Source: Luteimonas sp. 9C
GTDB lineage: Bacteria > Pseudomonadota > Gammaproteobacteria > Xanthomonadales > Xanthomonadaceae
NCBI RefSeq assembly: GCF_902506295.1
Contig: NZ_LR733313.1
Coordinates: forward strand, 277,100 to 341,099
Length of the DNA: 64,000 bases
Direction: 5' to 3'
The position numbers and the translations under genes are program-made. Within the stretch, counting starts at the first letter, position 1; each line of letters opens with the position of its first letter. Positions 26,955 to 38,023 of the stretch are shown piece by piece. The notes beneath the pieces were generated by a model. That model made no database searches. It saw only the letters and a list, made by a program, of their open reading frames with translations, and had not been told where the DNA came from.

Positions 26955-28769
26955 TCAGTCCAGCTGCAGCCCACCGGCCTCCCGATGCAGCGCGCGCAAT
27001 CGCGCACCCAGCGCATCCACATTCCGGTCCAGCGCCACAATCCGTGTCCGTGCCTCAGGCGCCAACGCCACGCGCGCTTCATCCTCGAGCCGTCCACGCA
27101 GTCCCCGCAGCCCTTGCGCACGCGCTTCCACGTCTTCCTGCAGCGACTCGCGTTCCGCCGCCTGCGGCAAGCCGTAGCCCTCGGTCAGCAACTGCGCCGG
27201 CCGACTGAGGCTGTCGCCTGCCGCCAGCAATGCGCGCAGGGTCGCGGCGGCCGGCGCCGCTCCCGCCGCGTGCCGCGGATCGAGCAGCTGGCGCTTGAGC
27301 ACATCACGCAGCCGAAGTGCTTCCCGTCGCCGCGCCGCATGTTCGAGCACCAGCAATGCCGCGCCGTCGCGCAGCTGCGCGTCCGCGAGCCAGGGCGCGC
27401 GCGCATCCGGCGGCAGGTCCAGCCAGTCGTCCACACGCGAGGCCGGCAACGGCTGCGCCGCGCGCGCGATATCGAGCAGCGCCTGGTATTCCGCATCCGC
27501 GGACGGGAAGTAGAACCCCGCCCGCACGGCGTCCTCGCGGCCGAGCACCGCCGGATCCGCATCGCCACTGCGTACGAGTTTCCGCAGCAGTCCGGTCGGC
27601 GTGATGCTGCGCAGCCGCGCGTCGCGCAGTCTCGGTACACCGGTCTGCAGCAGCTTCCAGGTCTCCACCGCGCAGTTGTTGCCGACGAAGTAGTAGCGGC
27701 CGTCGTAGCTCCAGTGCAGGGTCGCGGCCTGGGTCAGCAGTGCGTCGATCTCGCCGGTCGACAGCTGCAGCGGAATCGACTGCAGGCCGCGCAGTTCGAT
27801 CCGCGTGTACTCGTCGATGACCTGGTCGAACGGCAGCACGAACAGGCGCGAGGGATAGCGGCCGGTCAATCCGCGCAGGCTGGAGATCTGCACATCGTCG
27901 ACGAAGGCGCGGAACGACAGCACGCGATGGTGGGCGAGATCGAGGCGGCAATCCGGCCCCGGCGCGCGCCCGGGCGCGCAGACCACCAGCCGCAGCATGC
28001 TGTGGCCCCAGCGGCTCATCGGCCGCGCGTTGCCCTCGGCGAGCAGGTAATCGACGGCGTACACGCGCGCCGGATCCAGCGCGAGCAGCGGTGCGGCATC
28101 GGCGCCGGGTTCGGCCTCCACGAACGGCAGCGTCGGCGCGCACTTTGCCTGCGGCGGCGCCCAGTCGAAGTGCGCGGCGAAGTACGCATGGAGCGCGGGG
28201 CGCCTGCAGGCGTACTCGGCGTCGAGCAGGAAGTGTTCGAGATTGACCGCGACGAACTCGGCGGGCGACGTGCGCTCGTATGGGTCCGGGCTGCGATCGC
28301 GCATCGCGCTGTCGCGCACGCGCATACCGAAACGCAACGGCCGCTGCGGCCAGCCGGCGAGATCGAGCAACCGTGGATCGCGTGACAGCCCGCCATCGGA
28401 CGAGCGATCGTAGCGATGGGCGAATTCGTGCAGCAATGCGGACCGTAACGGCTCCGTCGCCGCGTCGTCTTTCAGCAGCGCACGTTGCAGACGCAAATGA
28501 GGGCCGAACGTGCGGCCGTGCACGGCGTCGGGCAGGTCGTCACGCCAGTCGATGACGACATCGAGTTCCGGCGCGTCACGCCAGTTCGGTGGCAATCGCG
28601 CCTGTGCGTCGGTGATCGCGGCATCGGCACGCGCCGACTCGGTGGCCGTCAGCGGCGCACCGCCTGCCTGTTGTGCAACCGACCAGCCCGCCGCCGACGC
28701 GATCGGCGCCAGCAGCAAGGCGACAACGGACAGGGCGGCGCGCACTTGCACACGCGCCTGCCGGATCAA
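26955..28769 (-). CDS. DUF4105-type envelope protein with HExxH domain
   Basis: The 604-aa protein has a signal peptide (LSVVALLLAPIASA). The N-terminal part carries a zincin-like HEFAH motif (His114, Glu115, His118) with a downstream SPAEFVAVNLE segment offering Glu171 as third ligand. From about residue 235 comes a DUF4105-like region with WGHSMLRLVVC and FVGNNCAVETWK, whose His and Cys recall NlpC/LRAT-type thiol enzymes. Its biochemical activity is not known to me. The gene overlaps the upstream DUF2388 gene by 4 bp, and the same neighbours occur together in pseudomonads as far as I recall. Confidence 0.78.
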   Translation of the reverse strand: MIRQARVQVRAALSVVALLLAPIASAAGWSVAQQAGGAPLTATESARADAAITDAQARLPPNWRDAPELDVVIDWRDDLPDAVHGRTFGPHLRLQRALLKDDAATEPLRSALLHEFAHRYDRSSDGGLSRDPRLLDLAGWPQRPLRFGMRVRDSAMRDRSPDPYERTSPAEFVAVNLEHFLLDAEYACRRPALHAYFAAHFDWAPPQAKCAPTLPFVEAEPGADAAPLLALDPARVYAVDYLLAEGNARPMSRWGHSMLRLVVCAPGRAPGPDCRLDLAHHRVLSFRAFVDDVQISSLRGLTGRYPSRLFVLPFDQVIDEYTRIELRGLQSIPLQLSTGEIDALLTQAATLHWSYDGRYYFVGNNCAVETWKLLQTGVPRLRDARLRSITPTGLLRKLVRSGDADPAVLGREDAVRAGFYFPSADAEYQALLDIARAAQPLPASRVDDWLDLPPDARAPWLADAQLRDGAALLVLEHAARRREALRLRDVLKRQLLDPRHAAGAAPAAATLRALLAAGDSLSRPAQLLTEGYGLPQAAERESLQEDVEARAQGLRGLRGRLEDEARVALAPEARTRIVALDRNVDALGARLRALHREAGGLQLD

Positions 28770-29068
28770 CGCGCCAGGATCGCCTGGGCGAGTGCGAGAT
28801 CGGACGCGTCACGCGCGGCACTCTGCGTTTCGCGCAGATGACGCATCGCCGCTTCCAGTCGCGCGCCACGGATCCGGCCGTCGCTGGCGACGAAGCCGGC
28901 GGCGTCCTCGCGCGCCTGTGCGATCACCTTGTCGTCGCCGGACGTGCTGCCCGACGAGGCCGACGAGCCACCGGACGAAGCGCCCGCGCTGGTACCAGCG
29001 AAACTGCCGGCGAAGGCCGACGCGGACAGGCCGGTCAGCAGAAGAACGAGTGCGGTACGGACCACCAT
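28766..29068 (-). CDS. DUF2388-family small exported protein
   Basis: The 100-aa product has a signal peptide (VVRTALVLLLTGLSASAFA), a Ser/Gly-rich linker, then a short helical domain: DDKVIAQAREDAAGFVASDG, IRGARLEAAMRHLR and ASDLALAQAILA. This is the DUF2388 pattern as I remember it. The second ATG (29068) is chosen because GGAG lies 9 nt upstream; the ATG at 29077 abuts it. It overlaps the DUF4105 gene and should be its partner. Confidence 0.8.
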   Translation of the reverse strand: MVVRTALVLLLTGLSASAFAGSFAGTSAGASSGGSSASSGSTSGDDKVIAQAREDAAGFVASDGRIRGARLEAAMRHLRETQSAARDASDLALAQAILAR

Positions 29069-29142
29069 GCGGGGCATCTCCGGAGCGGGAACGACAGCCG
29101 ACACTCTAGCGTCGGTGTATTGCAGCGGCCTGAACCGCTCGC

Positions 29143-30528
29143 TCAATCGAACAGCTTGCCGGGATTGAGGATGCCGGCCGGATCCAGCGCATGGCGGATG
29201 CCGCGCATCACCGCGATCTCCGCCGCGCTGCGCGTCGAGTCCAGATAGGGTTTCTTGACCAGACCGATGCCGTGCTCGGCCGAGATACTGCCGCCGTGTT
29301 CGGCCAGCGTCGCCGCCAACAGCTTGGTCACGCGCTCGCATTCGACGACGAAATCGGCGTTCGCCATGTCGGCCGGCTTGAGCACGTTGATGTGCAGGTT
29401 GCCGTCGCCGATGTGACCGAACCAGACCACGTCGAACTGCGGATATTCGGCGCGCAGCAGCGCCTGGGTGCGGGCGAGGAACGCCGGCATCGCCGAGATG
29501 CGCACCGAGACGTCGTTCTTGTAGGGCACGTGCGGGGCGAGACTTTCGGTGATGCCCTCGCGCAGGCGCCACAGTGCGACGGCCTGGCTGTCGCCATGGC
29601 TGATCACGCCGTCCTCGACCAAGCCCTGCTCCATGCAGTACTCGAAGGCCGACAGCACCTGCACCTCGCCGGCCTCGCCTTCGCAGGCGAACTCGGCCAC
29701 CACGTAATACGGATACACCGCCTCGAACGGCGGCTGCGCGCCGTGCGCGACCACGTGGTGCAGCGCGCGATCGGTGAAGAACTCGAACGCTTCCAGCGGC
29801 AGCCGCGCGCGCAGGGCCTTGAAGACTTCCATCAGCACCTCGAACGACGGCAGCGCGAGCAGCATCACCCGGGTCTCCGGCGGCGGCGCGGCCAGCCGCA
29901 GCGTCGCCTCGACGATGACACCGAGCGTGCCTTCCGACGCGACGACCAGGTGCCGCAGGTCGTAACCGCTGGAGTTCTTGACCAGGCCGCGATTGAGATC
30001 CAGCAGTTCGCCGGTCGCGGTGACCAGCTTGACGCCGGCCACCCACTCGCGCGTATTGCCGTAGCGCACCACGCGGATACCGCCGGCGTTGGTCGCGATG
30101 TTGCCGCCGATCGAACACGAGCCGCGCGCGGCGAAATCCACCGGGTACTGCAGATCGTGCGTCCGCGCCGCCTCCTGCACGGCTTCCAGCGCGATGCCGG
30201 CCTCGACGGTCAGCAGCCGGTCGGCCGCATCGAAGCCGAGCACTTTGTGCATGCGCTGCAGGCTCAGCACGAGTTCGCCGTTCGCCGCGACCGCGCCGCC
30301 CGACAGGCCGGTGCGTCCGCCCGACGGCACCACGGCCACGCCCTGCGCATGCGCCCAGCGCATCGTCGCCTGCACTTCTTCGACGTTGGCCGGCAGCGCG
30401 ATCGCCATCGGCGCGGGCGTCCAGCGCCGGGTCCAGTCGACGCCGTAATGCGCGAGATCCGCAGGCTCGGTCAGCAGCCGCAAGGTCGGCACGGCGGCCT
30501 GGAGACTGGAGATGCGGGAATCGGACAT
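29143..30528 (-). CDS. FAD-linked oxidase, D-2-hydroxyglutarate dehydrogenase type
   Basis: The 461-aa protein has a PCMH FAD-binding domain (VVPSGGRTGLSGG; GSCSIGGNIATNAGG) and a C-terminal FAD-oxidase domain with the metal-site motif GHIGDGNLHINVL and SISAEHGIGLVKK. This is the D2HGDH/D-lactate dehydrogenase group. Divergent placement next to serA favours D-2-hydroxyglutarate as substrate, because SerA can reduce 2-oxoglutarate to that compound and the dehydrogenase recycles it. A -10-like CAGAAT lies on the minus strand at 30613-30618. Confidence 0.85.
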   Translation of the reverse strand: MSDSRISSLQAAVPTLRLLTEPADLAHYGVDWTRRWTPAPMAIALPANVEEVQATMRWAHAQGVAVVPSGGRTGLSGGAVAANGELVLSLQRMHKVLGFDAADRLLTVEAGIALEAVQEAARTHDLQYPVDFAARGSCSIGGNIATNAGGIRVVRYGNTREWVAGVKLVTATGELLDLNRGLVKNSSGYDLRHLVVASEGTLGVIVEATLRLAAPPPETRVMLLALPSFEVLMEVFKALRARLPLEAFEFFTDRALHHVVAHGAQPPFEAVYPYYVVAEFACEGEAGEVQVLSAFEYCMEQGLVEDGVISHGDSQAVALWRLREGITESLAPHVPYKNDVSVRISAMPAFLARTQALLRAEYPQFDVVWFGHIGDGNLHINVLKPADMANADFVVECERVTKLLAATLAEHGGSISAEHGIGLVKKPYLDSTRSAAEIAVMRGIRHALDPAGILNPGKLFD

Positions 30529-30659
30529 CGTGGGGCGCCGGAACGAACGGGCCGCCAGCGTGCCAGCGTGCCCGGGACGCGTCCAGCGCTGCGGCGCAAC
30601 ACGTCCGTCGCGATTCTGGCACCATGGCCCGCGCTGTCCCCCACGCGCGAATCCCATCG

Positions 30660-31892
<1,233 letters not shown>

Positions 31893-31955
31893 TCGAGGGC
31901 CGATGCGCGTGCGGCCGGGTCTTGCCGCGCACCGCCGATCCTGCGGACGCGACGC

Positions 31956-32552
31956 TCAGCCCGCCGGTACGTCCCGCCAGCGGCGTGCCATGCGCCGCAG
32001 CGACGCATCGTAGGCCGCACCTTCGGCGACCTCGTCCAGCGGCACCCAGGCCAGCGCGTGGGATTCCTCGCTGACGGCGAACGTCTCGTCTTGGCCCGCC
32101 CGCGCCACGTAGCGCACGTCGTAATGCCAGTGACCCGGCACGCTCTTGTGCTCGGGGATCCAGTGCCGGTCGAGATCGAAGATGTACGGCGCCACCGTCA
32201 CGCCCACCAGTCCGGTTTCCTCTTCGGTTTCGCGCAGCGCCACGCGCGCGAGGTCGCGGTCGCCGTCCGCGTGGCCGCCGGGCTGCAGCCACATGCCGAG
32301 CTTGCGGTGATGGGTCAGCAGCGTCCGCACGCCGTCGCCGCTGACCACCAGCGCCGACGCCGTGAAGTGGCCGGCCAGCCGTGCGCGCTGGAACGGATCC
32401 TCGGCATCGCCGAGCAGATCGACGAATTCGCAGGCCAGCGTCTGTTGCGCCGGATGCCGTACGCCGAACGCGACGAATGCGCGGGCCAGCGTCTGCAGTG
32501 CGGCGGGCGTGCCGGCGAGGTGTTCGGCGTCGTGCGCGACGGAATGCGACAT
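31956..32552 (-). CDS. NUDIX hydrolase
   Basis: The 198-aa protein contains a Nudix box (GGHADGDRDLARVALRETEE followed by ETGLVG) in the order GX5(D)X7REUXEEXGU, with Asp at the first acidic position. The N-terminal 60 residues are helical. The LQPGGHAD lead-in is typical of Nudix enzymes annotated as (di)nucleoside polyphosphate hydrolases, but the substrate cannot be read from the sequence. The start at 32552 has no clear ribosome site; an in-frame ATG at 32660 would add 36 residues. It is convergent with serA. Confidence 0.85.
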   Translation of the reverse strand: MSHSVAHDAEHLAGTPAALQTLARAFVAFGVRHPAQQTLACEFVDLLGDAEDPFQRARLAGHFTASALVVSGDGVRTLLTHHRKLGMWLQPGGHADGDRDLARVALRETEEETGLVGVTVAPYIFDLDRHWIPEHKSVPGHWHYDVRYVARAGQDETFAVSEESHALAWVPLDEVAEGAAYDASLRRMARRWRDVPAG

Positions 32553-32749
32553 CGGAAAATTTGCTGCAACGCGGCGTGACGGGAGCCGCAGCATCGGCGT
32601 TCGCACGCGTGCGCACAAGCGGCGATTGCGTTGCTTGTGCCGGAACGCAGCGTTTGGCATGGTACGGCGATTGCCGCGTGGCCGCGGGGACTCGACGGCA
32701 CGTCCGTCAGCCAGCGCGGACCGCACCGAACGACCAACCGGGGACACCG

Positions 32750-34261
32750 ATGTTCAAGAACCTGATGATTACCAAGCCGATCGCGGCGCAACCGCATGTC
32801 GATGCGGGCGAGCCGGTCGAAGGCGGCCTCGGCGGCGAAGTCGGTTTCAAGCGCACGCTGACCGCCAAGCATCTGGTGATGCTGGGCCTGGGTGCGGTCA
32901 TCGGCGCGGGCATCTTCGTCATCACCGGCACCGCGGCGGCGAACCACGCCGGCCCGGCGATCATGCTGAGCTTCGTCATCGCCGGTTTCGCCTGCGCGAT
33001 GGCGGGCCTGTGCTACGCGGAATTCGCGGCGATGATCCCGGCCTCGGGCAGCGCCTACAGCTACACCTACGCGACGCTCGGCGAGGCGCTCGCCTGGTTC
33101 GTCGGCTGGAGCCTGGTGCTCGAATACCTGTTCGCGGCATCGACGGTCGCGGTCGGCTGGTCGGGCTACACGGTGAGTTTCCTCGACAGCCTCGGCGTGC
33201 ATCTGCCTGCGGCGTTGACCCAGGCGCCGATCAACTTCTGTACGCACGAAGCCGCGCAGGCGGGCCTGTGCGAGTTCGGCAAGTTCGTCACCACCGGCGC
33301 GCTGTTCAACCTGCCGGCGGTGCTGATCATCGGCGCGGTCGGCGTGCTTTGTTACGTGGGCATCACCCAGTCGGCGACCGCCAACGCGATCATCGTGTCG
33401 ATCAAGGTGCTGGTGATCCTGTTGCTGCTGGGCTTCGGCGCGCAGTACGTCGACACCCAGAACTGGCTGCCGTTCGTGCCGGAGAACCAGGGCGGCGACC
33501 GCTTCGGCTGGGAAGGCGTGCTGCGTGGCGCGTCGATCGTGTTCTTCGCCTATATCGGCTTCGACGCGGTCTCCACCGCGGCGCAGGAGGTCAAGAATCC
33601 GCAGCGCGACATGCCGATCGGCATCCTCGGTTCGCTGTTCCTGTGCACGCTGATCTACATCGCGGTCTCCGCGGTGCTCACCGGCATGGTGCCCTACACC
33701 ACGCTGGGCACGGCCAAGCCGGTCGCCACCGCGCTCGAAGCCTATCCGGCGCTGGCGTGGCTCAAGACGCTGGTCGAGATCGGCGCGATCGCAGGCCTCA
33801 CCACGGTGATCCTGGTGATGCTGATGGGCCAGCCGCGCATCTTCTTCTCGATGGCGCAGGACGGCCTGCTGCCGCGCTTTTTCGGCGCGATCCACGCGCG
33901 CTTCCGTACCCCGCACAAGGGCACGGTGGTGGTCGCGCTGGTCGCGGCGGTCATGGCGGCCTTCCTGCCGATCCAGCTGCTCGGCGACGTGGTCTCGATG
34001 GGCACGCTGGTCGCGTTCGCCACCGTGTGCCTGGGCGTGATGGTGCTGCGCCGGACCCAGCCGGACCTGCATCGCCCGTTCCGCGTGCCTGCCGTGTTCA
34101 TCGTCGGCAGCCTCGGCGTGGCCGCGTGCCTCGGCCTGGTCGCGACGATGCCGCTGCTGAACTGGATCGTGCTGCTGGTGTGGACCCTCATCGGCTTCAC
34201 GATCTACTTCACCTACGGCTACAAGCACAGCAAGCTCCGGCAGCAACTGCCGAAGCGCTGA
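32750..34261 (+). CDS. Amino acid permease (APC superfamily, CAT type)
   Basis: The 503-aa integral membrane protein has about 12 hydrophobic helices. The first helix shows GLGAVIGAGIFVITGTAAA, the unwound substrate-binding Gly motif of APC transporters, and helix 6 shows YIGFDAVSTAAQEVKNPQRD, typical of the cationic amino acid transporter/YfnA group. The substrate is uncertain. The start at 32750 follows CCGGGGACACC. It is followed by a terminator, so it is separate from the next permease gene. Confidence 0.9.
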   Translation: MFKNLMITKPIAAQPHVDAGEPVEGGLGGEVGFKRTLTAKHLVMLGLGAVIGAGIFVITGTAAANHAGPAIMLSFVIAGFACAMAGLCYAEFAAMIPASGSAYSYTYATLGEALAWFVGWSLVLEYLFAASTVAVGWSGYTVSFLDSLGVHLPAALTQAPINFCTHEAAQAGLCEFGKFVTTGALFNLPAVLIIGAVGVLCYVGITQSATANAIIVSIKVLVILLLLGFGAQYVDTQNWLPFVPENQGGDRFGWEGVLRGASIVFFAYIGFDAVSTAAQEVKNPQRDMPIGILGSLFLCTLIYIAVSAVLTGMVPYTTLGTAKPVATALEAYPALAWLKTLVEIGAIAGLTTVILVMLMGQPRIFFSMAQDGLLPRFFGAIHARFRTPHKGTVVVALVAAVMAAFLPIQLLGDVVSMGTLVAFATVCLGVMVLRRTQPDLHRPFRVPAVFIVGSLGVAACLGLVATMPLLNWIVLLVWTLIGFTIYFTYGYKHSKLRQQLPKR

Positions 34262-34274
34262 CCCGCCCCGACCG

Positions 34275-34306
34275 CACGGCCCGCCTTCAGCGGGCCGTGT
34301 TTCCTT
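34275..34306 (+). terminator. Intrinsic terminator after permease
   Basis: A 10-bp stem CACGGCCCGC/GCGGGCCGTG with loop CTTCA is followed by TTTCCTT. It separates the two APC genes. Confidence 0.85.
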
Positions 34307-34353
34307 GAGCTTCCCACCCTGCGGCCGCGCGCCGCCTCCACGCGAATCGCACG

Positions 34354-35661
34354 ATGTCCACGACTGCCACGGCCAAGAAGATCGGTCCGGTGCTGGCCAC
34401 TTTCATGGTCGCCAACAACATGATCGGCTCCGGCTTCTTCCTGCTGCCGGCCACGCTCGCGCGCTCGGGCGCGGTCACCGTGTTCTCGTGGCTGATCGGC
34501 ACCCTGCTCGCGGTCGCACTGGGCGGCGCATTCGCCCGCCTCGCGCGCCAGTACCCGGATCTCAACTCGCCGGACGACTACATCCGTCCCAGCCTCGGCC
34601 GCGACATGGGGTTTCTCGCCACCACGGCCTACTGGCTGTCGTCGTGGGTCGGCAACAATGCGATCGCCGTGGCCGCGGTCGGCTATCTGGTGATCCTGCT
34701 GCCGGTCGGCGACGGCGCCGGCGTGCAGCTCGCGGGCCAGGTGCTGCTGATCTGGTCGATGTTCGCGCTCAACCTGCTGGGCCCGCGCAACATCGCGCGC
34801 TTCCAGTCGTTCTGCGTGGTCTTCGGCCTGCTGCCGGTCGCGGCGATCCTGATCGCCGGCTGGGCGTATTTCGATCCCGACATCTACCGGGCCGGCTGGA
34901 ACGTCAGCGGCGAGTCCGATGCGGCGGTGGCGATCGGCTCGCTGGCGACCGTGTTCTGGGCGTTCATCGGCTTGGAAACCGGCGCGATGGTCGCCGGCGT
35001 GGTGCGCAATCCCGAGCGCAACGTGCCGATCGCGACACTCGGCGGCATCCTGCTCGCCGGCGTGGTCTACATGGTGTCCTCGGTGCTGATGATGGGCATC
35101 GTGCCGGTGGAGCAGCTGGCGAGTTCGAGTGCACCGTTCGCACTCGTCGCCGGGCAGATGTTCGGCGTCTGGGCGATCCCCGTCATCGCCGCGGCCGCCG
35201 CGCTCAAGGCCACCGGCACGCTGGGCGGCTGGATGCTCGTCACCGGCGAATCCGGCGCGCGCGCCGCGCAGCGCGGCTTCCTGCCGGCGATCTTCGGTCG
35301 ACTGCTGAAGAACGGCGCCGCCGGGCCGGGCCTGCTGATCGTGGTCATCTCGATGACGCTGATCGCCTTCACCACGGTATCTGACACGGTGGGCAGCCAG
35401 TTCGAGACCATCATCAACATGGCGGTGACGCTGGTGGTGATGGCCTACGCGGCCGCCGGCCTGAGCCTGTTGCTGGGCAACCGCGCGCATCCGGCCGGCC
35501 GACGCGAACGCCTGCTCGGCATGGGCGCGCTGATCGCCTGCGGTCTGCTGGTCTGGTCGACGCCGATCGAGACCCTGATGGGCGCGGCGATCATCGCGCT
35601 GCTGGCGCTGGCCGCGTTCCGCGGCTTCTCGCGCCGACGCGAGGACCCGACACCACGATGA
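34354..35661 (+). CDS. AdiC-like amino acid antiporter
   Basis: The 435-aa protein has 12 predicted helices and resembles the arginine/agmatine antiporter AdiC from end to end: [13 protein letters not shown] (helix 1), [13 protein letters not shown] (Tyr and Asn of AdiC helix 3), [19 protein letters not shown] (helix 6 Trp) and TLGGWMLV (helix 8 Trp). These substrate-gating positions are retained, suggesting a related cationic substrate. No amino acid decarboxylase gene is adjacent, so an acid-resistance cycle is not supported. Its stop overlaps a small membrane-protein gene. Confidence 0.88.
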   Translation: MSTTATAKKIGPVLATFMVANNMIGSGFFLLPATLARSGAVTVFSWLIGTLLAVALGGAFARLARQYPDLNSPDDYIRPSLGRDMGFLATTAYWLSSWVGNNAIAVAAVGYLVILLPVGDGAGVQLAGQVLLIWSMFALNLLGPRNIARFQSFCVVFGLLPVAAILIAGWAYFDPDIYRAGWNVSGESDAAVAIGSLATVFWAFIGLETGAMVAGVVRNPERNVPIATLGGILLAGVVYMVSSVLMMGIVPVEQLASSSAPFALVAGQMFGVWAIPVIAAAAALKATGTLGGWMLVTGESGARAAQRGFLPAIFGRLLKNGAAGPGLLIVVISMTLIAFTTVSDTVGSQFETIINMAVTLVVMAYAAAGLSLLLGNRAHPAGRRERLLGMGALIACGLLVWSTPIETLMGAAIIALLALAAFRGFSRRREDPTPR

Positions 35662-35903
35662 GCCGCGACGACGCGTACTGGTTTCCGGCGAAGACACGCG
35701 GCTACGGTTGGGGACTGCCGCGACGCTGGCCGGGCTGGGTGGTGCTGGCCGTCTACCTCGCTGCGATCGCGCTCAGCGCCTGGCGCTGTCCGCCGTCGGT
35801 GCAGCCGGTCGCGTTCGGCGTGTGCCTCCTGGTCGCGACGGTGCTGCTGGTCGCGGTCTGCGCGCTGAAGGGCGAGCCGCCCCGCTGGCGCTGGACACGC
35901 TGA
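35658..35903 (+). CDS. Small two-helix membrane protein
   Basis: The 81-aa product starts in an ATGA overlap with the antiporter stop. After an aromatic N-terminus ([18 protein letters not shown]) it has two hydrophobic helices (about 27-44 and 49-68) and a basic C-terminus. I recall similar small proteins in xanthomonads without a known function. Translational coupling suggests a role with the antiporter, by position only. Confidence 0.75.
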   Translation: MSRDDAYWFPAKTRGYGWGLPRRWPGWVVLAVYLAAIALSAWRCPPSVQPVAFGVCLLVATVLLVAVCALKGEPPRWRWTR

Positions 35904-35919
35904 GCCACGGGCGGCGCGC

Positions 35920-35925
35920 TAGAAT
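35920..35925 (+). promoter_or_regulatory. Leaderless-type -10 box of mtnB
   Basis: TAGAAT lies 7 nt before the mtnB ATG, the distance at which transcription would begin at or next to the start codon. No Shine-Dalgarno is present, so a leaderless transcript is inferred. Confidence 0.6.
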
Positions 35926-35932
35926 CCGCGCC

Positions 35933-36580
35933 ATGTCCGATACGCACACGCCCTACGACGTTCACCGCCTGCGCGAGCTCGCCGGCGAGCTGATCGTCAA
36001 CATCCGCGAACTCGCCCAGTCCGGCTGGACGCCCGCCACCAGCAGCAACTTCTCGCGCCGCCTCGATGACCGCCATGCCGCGATCACCGTCTCCGGCCGC
36101 GACAAGGGCAAGCTGAAGGAAGCCGACATCATGGTCGTCGACTTCGACGGCGCTGCGGTCGGCAGCGATCACCGGCCCTCGGCGGAGACCCTGCTGCACA
36201 CCCAGCTCTACCGCCGGTTCCCCGACATCGGCTGCATCCTGCATACGCATTCGCCCACGCAGACCATCGCGTCGCGCCTGTTCGCCGCCGAGGGCCACGT
36301 GCGCCTCGAAGGCTACGAGCTGCTGAAGGCCTTCGCCGGCAACCGCACGCACGAGATGGCGGTCGATGTGCCCGTACTGCCCAACAGCCAGGACATGCAG
36401 ATTCTGTCGGCGCAGGTCGAGTCGCTGCTCGACGCCGGCCCGATGTGGGGCTATCTGATCGACGGCCACGGTCTCTACGCCTGGGGCCGGGACATGGCCG
36501 AGGCGCGTCGCCATCTCGAAGCCTTCGAGTTCCTGCTGCACTGCGAACTCGAACTGCGCCGGCTGCGCGCGGCCCACTGA
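35933..36580 (+). CDS. mtnB: Methylthioribulose-1-phosphate dehydratase
   Basis: MtnB dehydrates methylthioribulose-1-phosphate in methionine salvage. The 215-aa class II aldolase-fold protein shows TSSNFSRR, the metal-binding HTHSPTQT and [11 protein letters not shown], all typical of MtnB. The ATG at 35933 immediately follows a -10 box and begins the conserved domain. mtnD and mtnC follow in the same direction, each preceded by a short spacer. Confidence 0.95.
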   Translation: MSDTHTPYDVHRLRELAGELIVNIRELAQSGWTPATSSNFSRRLDDRHAAITVSGRDKGKLKEADIMVVDFDGAAVGSDHRPSAETLLHTQLYRRFPDIGCILHTHSPTQTIASRLFAAEGHVRLEGYELLKAFAGNRTHEMAVDVPVLPNSQDMQILSAQVESLLDAGPMWGYLIDGHGLYAWGRDMAEARRHLEAFEFLLHCELELRRLRAAH

Positions 36581-36650
36581 GGCAGCCGCCCCGCCACCGG
36601 TGGAACGGCAGCGTTCCGCCGCGGTCAACGTTCGCGCAGTGCGGCTTTGC

Positions 36651-36656
36651 TAGGCT
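36651..36656 (+). promoter_or_regulatory. Putative -10 box of mtnD
   Basis: TAGGCT lies 33 nt upstream of the mtnD start in the 109-bp gap after mtnB, so mtnD-mtnC may have its own promoter. Confidence 0.4.
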
Positions 36657-36689
36657 GACCGGCCCACGCCCGCGCCGAGCCAGACCGCC

Positions 36690-37244
36690 ATGAGCCGCCT
36701 CCGCATTTTCGATGCCACCGCCCCCGACACGCCGCTGTTCGACAGCCGCGACGGCGACGCGATCGCCCGCGAACTGCAGACGATCGGCGTCACCTTCGAA
36801 CGCTGGCAGGCCGCCGCACCGGTCGGCGCCGGCGCGTCGCAGGACGAGGTGATCGCCGCCTACAAGGCCGACATCGACCGCATCAGTGCCGAGCGCGGCT
36901 TCAAGTCCGTCGACGTGATCAGCATCGCGCCCGACAACCCCAAGCGCGACGAGCTGCGCGCCAAGTTCCTCGACGAGCATTTCCACAAGGAAGACGAGGT
37001 GCGCTTCTTCGTCGACGGCTCGGGCCTGTTCACCCTGCACGTCGAGGGCAAGGTCTACGAGATCGAGTGCGTCAAGGACGACCTGATCGGCGTGCCCGAC
37101 GGCGTGACCCACTGGTTCGACATGGGCAGCGAGCCGCGCTTCGTCGCGATCCGCTTCTTCGAACAGCCCGACGGCTGGATCGGCCATTTCACCGGCTCGG
37201 ACATCGCGCGGAAATTTCCGCGATACGAGCCGGGTTCGCGCTGA
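36690..37244 (+). CDS. mtnD: Acireductone dioxygenase
   Basis: MtnD cleaves acireductone to the methionine precursor 2-oxo-4-methylthiobutanoate with Fe, or off-pathway with Ni. The 184-aa cupin shows the metal ligands in [13 protein letters not shown] and a later His in VTHWFDMG. The length fits the bacterial ARD family. It follows mtnB and precedes mtnC, the enzyme that makes its substrate. Confidence 0.95.
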   Translation: MSRLRIFDATAPDTPLFDSRDGDAIARELQTIGVTFERWQAAAPVGAGASQDEVIAAYKADIDRISAERGFKSVDVISIAPDNPKRDELRAKFLDEHFHKEDEVRFFVDGSGLFTLHVEGKVYEIECVKDDLIGVPDGVTHWFDMGSEPRFVAIRFFEQPDGWIGHFTGSDIARKFPRYEPGSR

Positions 37245-37332
37245 GGCACGACGCCATGTGCCCGGTCGGGCGCCCGAGGCAGACCGCTTCCGCCGTACAC
37301 TTCGGGACCCCCGACCACCGGCTGACGCGCGG

Positions 37333-38022
37333 ATGATCCTGACCGACATCGAAGGCACCACCAGCAGCATTTCCTTCGTCAAGGATGTGCTGTTTCCGTA
37401 TGCGCGCCGCGCCCTGCCCGGCTTCGTCGCCGCGCATCGCGATGATCCCGAGGTGCGCCGCTGGCTCGACGTGGTCGCGACCGAACAGGGCGCGATCTGC
37501 GACGATGCGGTGATCGTCGAGACCCTGCAGGGCTGGATCGACGCCGACCGCAAGCACACCGCGCTCAAGGCGCTGCAGGGCATGATCTGGTCGGCCGGTT
37601 ACCGGGATGCCGATTTCACCGCGCACATCTATCCCGACGCCGCCGACGCGCTGCGCCGCTGGCACGCTGCCGGCGAGACGCTGGCGGTCTATTCCTCGGG
37701 TTCCGTGCCGGCGCAGAAGCTGTTTTTCGGCCACAGCGACGCCGGCGACCTGACCGCGCTGGTGTCTGCGTGGTTCGACACCGAAGTGGGCGGCAAGCGC
37801 GAATCCGAGAGCTATGCACGCATTGCCGACGCGCTCGATGTGGCGCCGGCGGAGATCCTGTTCCTGTCCGACGTGGTCGAGGAACTCGACGCCGCGCGCG
37901 AGGCCGGCCTGCGTACGGTGCTGGTCGACCGGCTCGACGACTACCCGCAGCCGCGCGACGCGACAGCCGCGAAGGGTCACACGCGGGTGACTGCGTTCGA
38001 CCAGATCGACGCGGTCCGCTGA
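37333..38022 (+). CDS. mtnC: Enolase-phosphatase E1
   Basis: MtnC enolises and dephosphorylates 2,3-diketo-5-methylthiopentyl-1-phosphate. The 229-aa HAD-family protein has the nucleophile motif near its start ([14 protein letters not shown]), [13 protein letters not shown] as motif II, the KRESESY Lys and [12 protein letters not shown] as motif IV. The ATG at 37333 gives the usual short N-terminus. The C13 peptidase gene starts 1 nt after its stop. Confidence 0.95.
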   Translation: MILTDIEGTTSSISFVKDVLFPYARRALPGFVAAHRDDPEVRRWLDVVATEQGAICDDAVIVETLQGWIDADRKHTALKALQGMIWSAGYRDADFTAHIYPDAADALRRWHAAGETLAVYSSGSVPAQKLFFGHSDAGDLTALVSAWFDTEVGGKRESESYARIADALDVAPAEILFLSDVVEELDAAREAGLRTVLVDRLDDYPQPRDATAAKGHTRVTAFDQIDAVR

Positions 38023-38023
38023 C

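Noticed and set aside
34354..35661. An arginine-dependent acid-resistance system
   Set aside because: The antiporter is AdiC-like, but no decarboxylase or regulator is near, so the system is not supported.
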